The translations under genes were made by a program, and so were the position numbers. From Baekduia soli (GTDB taxonomy: Bacteria > Actinomycetota > Thermoleophilia > Solirubrobacterales > Solirubrobacteraceae): a stretch of 64,000 nt of DNA. Below the pieces are notes generated by a model that worked only from the letters and a program-made list of their open reading frames with translations, did no database searches and was not told the DNA's origin. The stretch spans positions 1,922,001-1,986,000 of the forward strand of contig NZ_CP042430.1 in assembly GCF_007970665.1 (NCBI RefSeq), read 5' to 3'. Shown here in pieces: positions 63,208 through 64,000 of the stretch. How positions within the stretch are numbered: position 1 is the first letter of the stretch; each line of letters begins with the position of its first letter.

Positions 63208-64000
63208 ATGAGCGACATCGCGGATCCCGCGCTCGCCGGGGCGGGCGCGACGCGCATCGAGTGGGCCGACGCCCAGATGCCCGTCCTGCGCTCGATCCGT
63301 GAGCGCTTCGGCGCCCAGCGCCCCCTGGCCGGCCTGACCGTGGCCGCGTGCCTGCACGTCACGGCCGAGACGGCCGGACTCGTGCGCACGCTCGTGGCCG
63401 GCGGCGCGGAGGTGGCGCTCTGCGCCGCCAACCCCCTGGCGACCCAGGACGAGGTCGCCGCGGCGCTCGCCCAGGACGAGGGCGTCGGCGTCTTCGCCCG
63501 CCGCGGGGAGGACCTCGACGCGCTCGGCGGCCACGTCGCCGACGTCCTGGACCGCGCGCCGCACGTGACGCTCGACGACGGCGCCGACCTGCTCGTGACC
63601 CTGCACGCGGTGCGCCCCGACCTCCTCGACGGCCTCATCGGCGGCACCGAGGAGACGACGAGCGGCCTCGTGCGCCTCCGGGCGATGCAGGCCGCCGGAC
63701 GGCTGAGCTGCCCGGTGCTGGCCGTCAACGAGGCCCGCGCCGAGCGCGTGTTCAACGACCACTACGGCACGGGCCAGTCCACCCTGGACGGGATCCTGCG
63801 GGCGACGAACCTCCTGCTGGCCGGGCGCACGATCGTCGTCCTCGGCTACGGCCCGACGGGCCGCGGCATCGCCCTGCGGGCCCGCGGCGCCGGCGCCCAG
63901 GTCGTCGTGTGCGAGATCGATCCGATCGCCGGGCTCGACGCGCGGATGGAGGGCTTCGACGTCCTGCCGTCGCTCCAGGCCGCCGCCCGCGGTGACGTCT
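63208..64000 (+). CDS. second adenosylhomocysteinase-like protein with altered catalytic residues (3' end outside the window)
   Basis: 264 residues are visible from ATG 63208; the frame is open at the window end. It matches the short archaeal/Thermotoga-type AHCY (no bacterial insert): CLHVTAETAGLVRTLVAGGA, AANPLATQDEVAAALAQDEG, TLDDGADLL, EETTSGLVRLRAM, YGTGQSTLDGILRATNLLLA and NAD loop VVLGYGPTGRGIALRARGAG. The catalytic stretch reads VNEARAERVFND where active enzymes have [12 protein letters not shown]. The Lys is Glu179, the Asp is Asn183, and the next Asn is Asp184. The His, Asp and Glu of the first domain are kept. An NAD-binding, non-hydrolytic relative is inferred. Confidence 0.85.
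   Translation, partial: MSDIADPALAGAGATRIEWADAQMPVLRSIRERFGAQRPLAGLTVAACLHVTAETAGLVRTLVAGGAEVALCAANPLATQDEVAAALAQDEGVGVFARRGEDLDALGGHVADVLDRAPHVTLDDGADLLVTLHAVRPDLLDGLIGGTEETTSGLVRLRAMQAAGRLSCPVLAVNEARAERVFNDHYGTGQSTLDGILRATNLLLAGRTIVVLGYGPTGRGIALRARGAGAQVVVCEIDPIAGLDARMEGFDVLPSLQAAARGDV

Overview
This is a very GC-rich chromosomal stretch with no phage, insertion sequence, CRISPR array or tRNA that I could see. The order rpmE - DUF1385 - prfA - prmC - sua5 - rpiB - glyA - wecA - atpIBEFHAGDC is the actinobacterial arrangement known from Mycobacterium and Streptomyces. The proteins look like those of a deep-branching actinobacterium, and I infer Thermoleophilia (Solirubrobacterales) from composition, gene order and the style of the envelope and division genes. 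That class assignment is inference only.

Layout. 1-3.2 kb: an ArsA-type ATPase (cut by the window edge), then a ParA ATPase translationally coupled to an FtsZ that carries a ~200-residue N-terminal extension. 3.4-10 kb: EEP hydrolase, gamma-glutamyltransferase, two DMT exporters, a lipoprotein, a Lon-N-domain protein and a photolyase. 10-14.3 kb: two methyltransferases, a GH57 branching-enzyme-like protein and a hexapeptide acyltransferase, resembling the mycobacterial methylglucose lipopolysaccharide gene set. 14.4-29.3 kb: acyl-CoA, B12 and electron-transfer metabolism (MeaB, thiolase, acyl-CoA dehydrogenase, mutase B12 subunit, EtfBA, ETF-quinone oxidoreductase), interleaved with an aminopeptidase, a two-component system, a cation/proton antiporter and a cupredoxin. 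30-38.5 kb: the translation and cell-wall core block, with a ZTP (pfl) riboswitch ahead of glyA. 38.5-43.8 kb: an accessory insert between wecA and the ATP synthase operon, holding a TetR regulator divergent from an R2lox-type oxidase, two secreted glycosidase-like paralogues plus a relic of a third copy, small ORFs, a cupin and a VOC protein. 44-51.3 kb: the complete F1Fo ATP synthase operon with a Rex-like site at its promoter. 51.4-61.3 kb: envelope and sugar genes (two tandem LCP transferases, UDP-glucose dehydrogenase, sugar-nucleotidyltransferase, PGI/PMI). 61.3-64 kb: a MerR regulator coupled to ahcY, followed by a second AHCY-like protein that lacks the catalytic Lys and Asp.

Two patterns cross the window. 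First, many genes that begin a transcription unit have a TANNNT -10 hexamer only 6-11 nt before the start codon, which predicts leaderless or near-leaderless mRNAs. Second, at least three conserved genes (acyl-CoA dehydrogenase, a glycosidase, atpG), and probably a fourth (the EEP hydrolase), are broken or overrun by an apparent single-base loss at a G or C run. Because atpG sits in an otherwise intact operon, sequencing error is more likely than biology.
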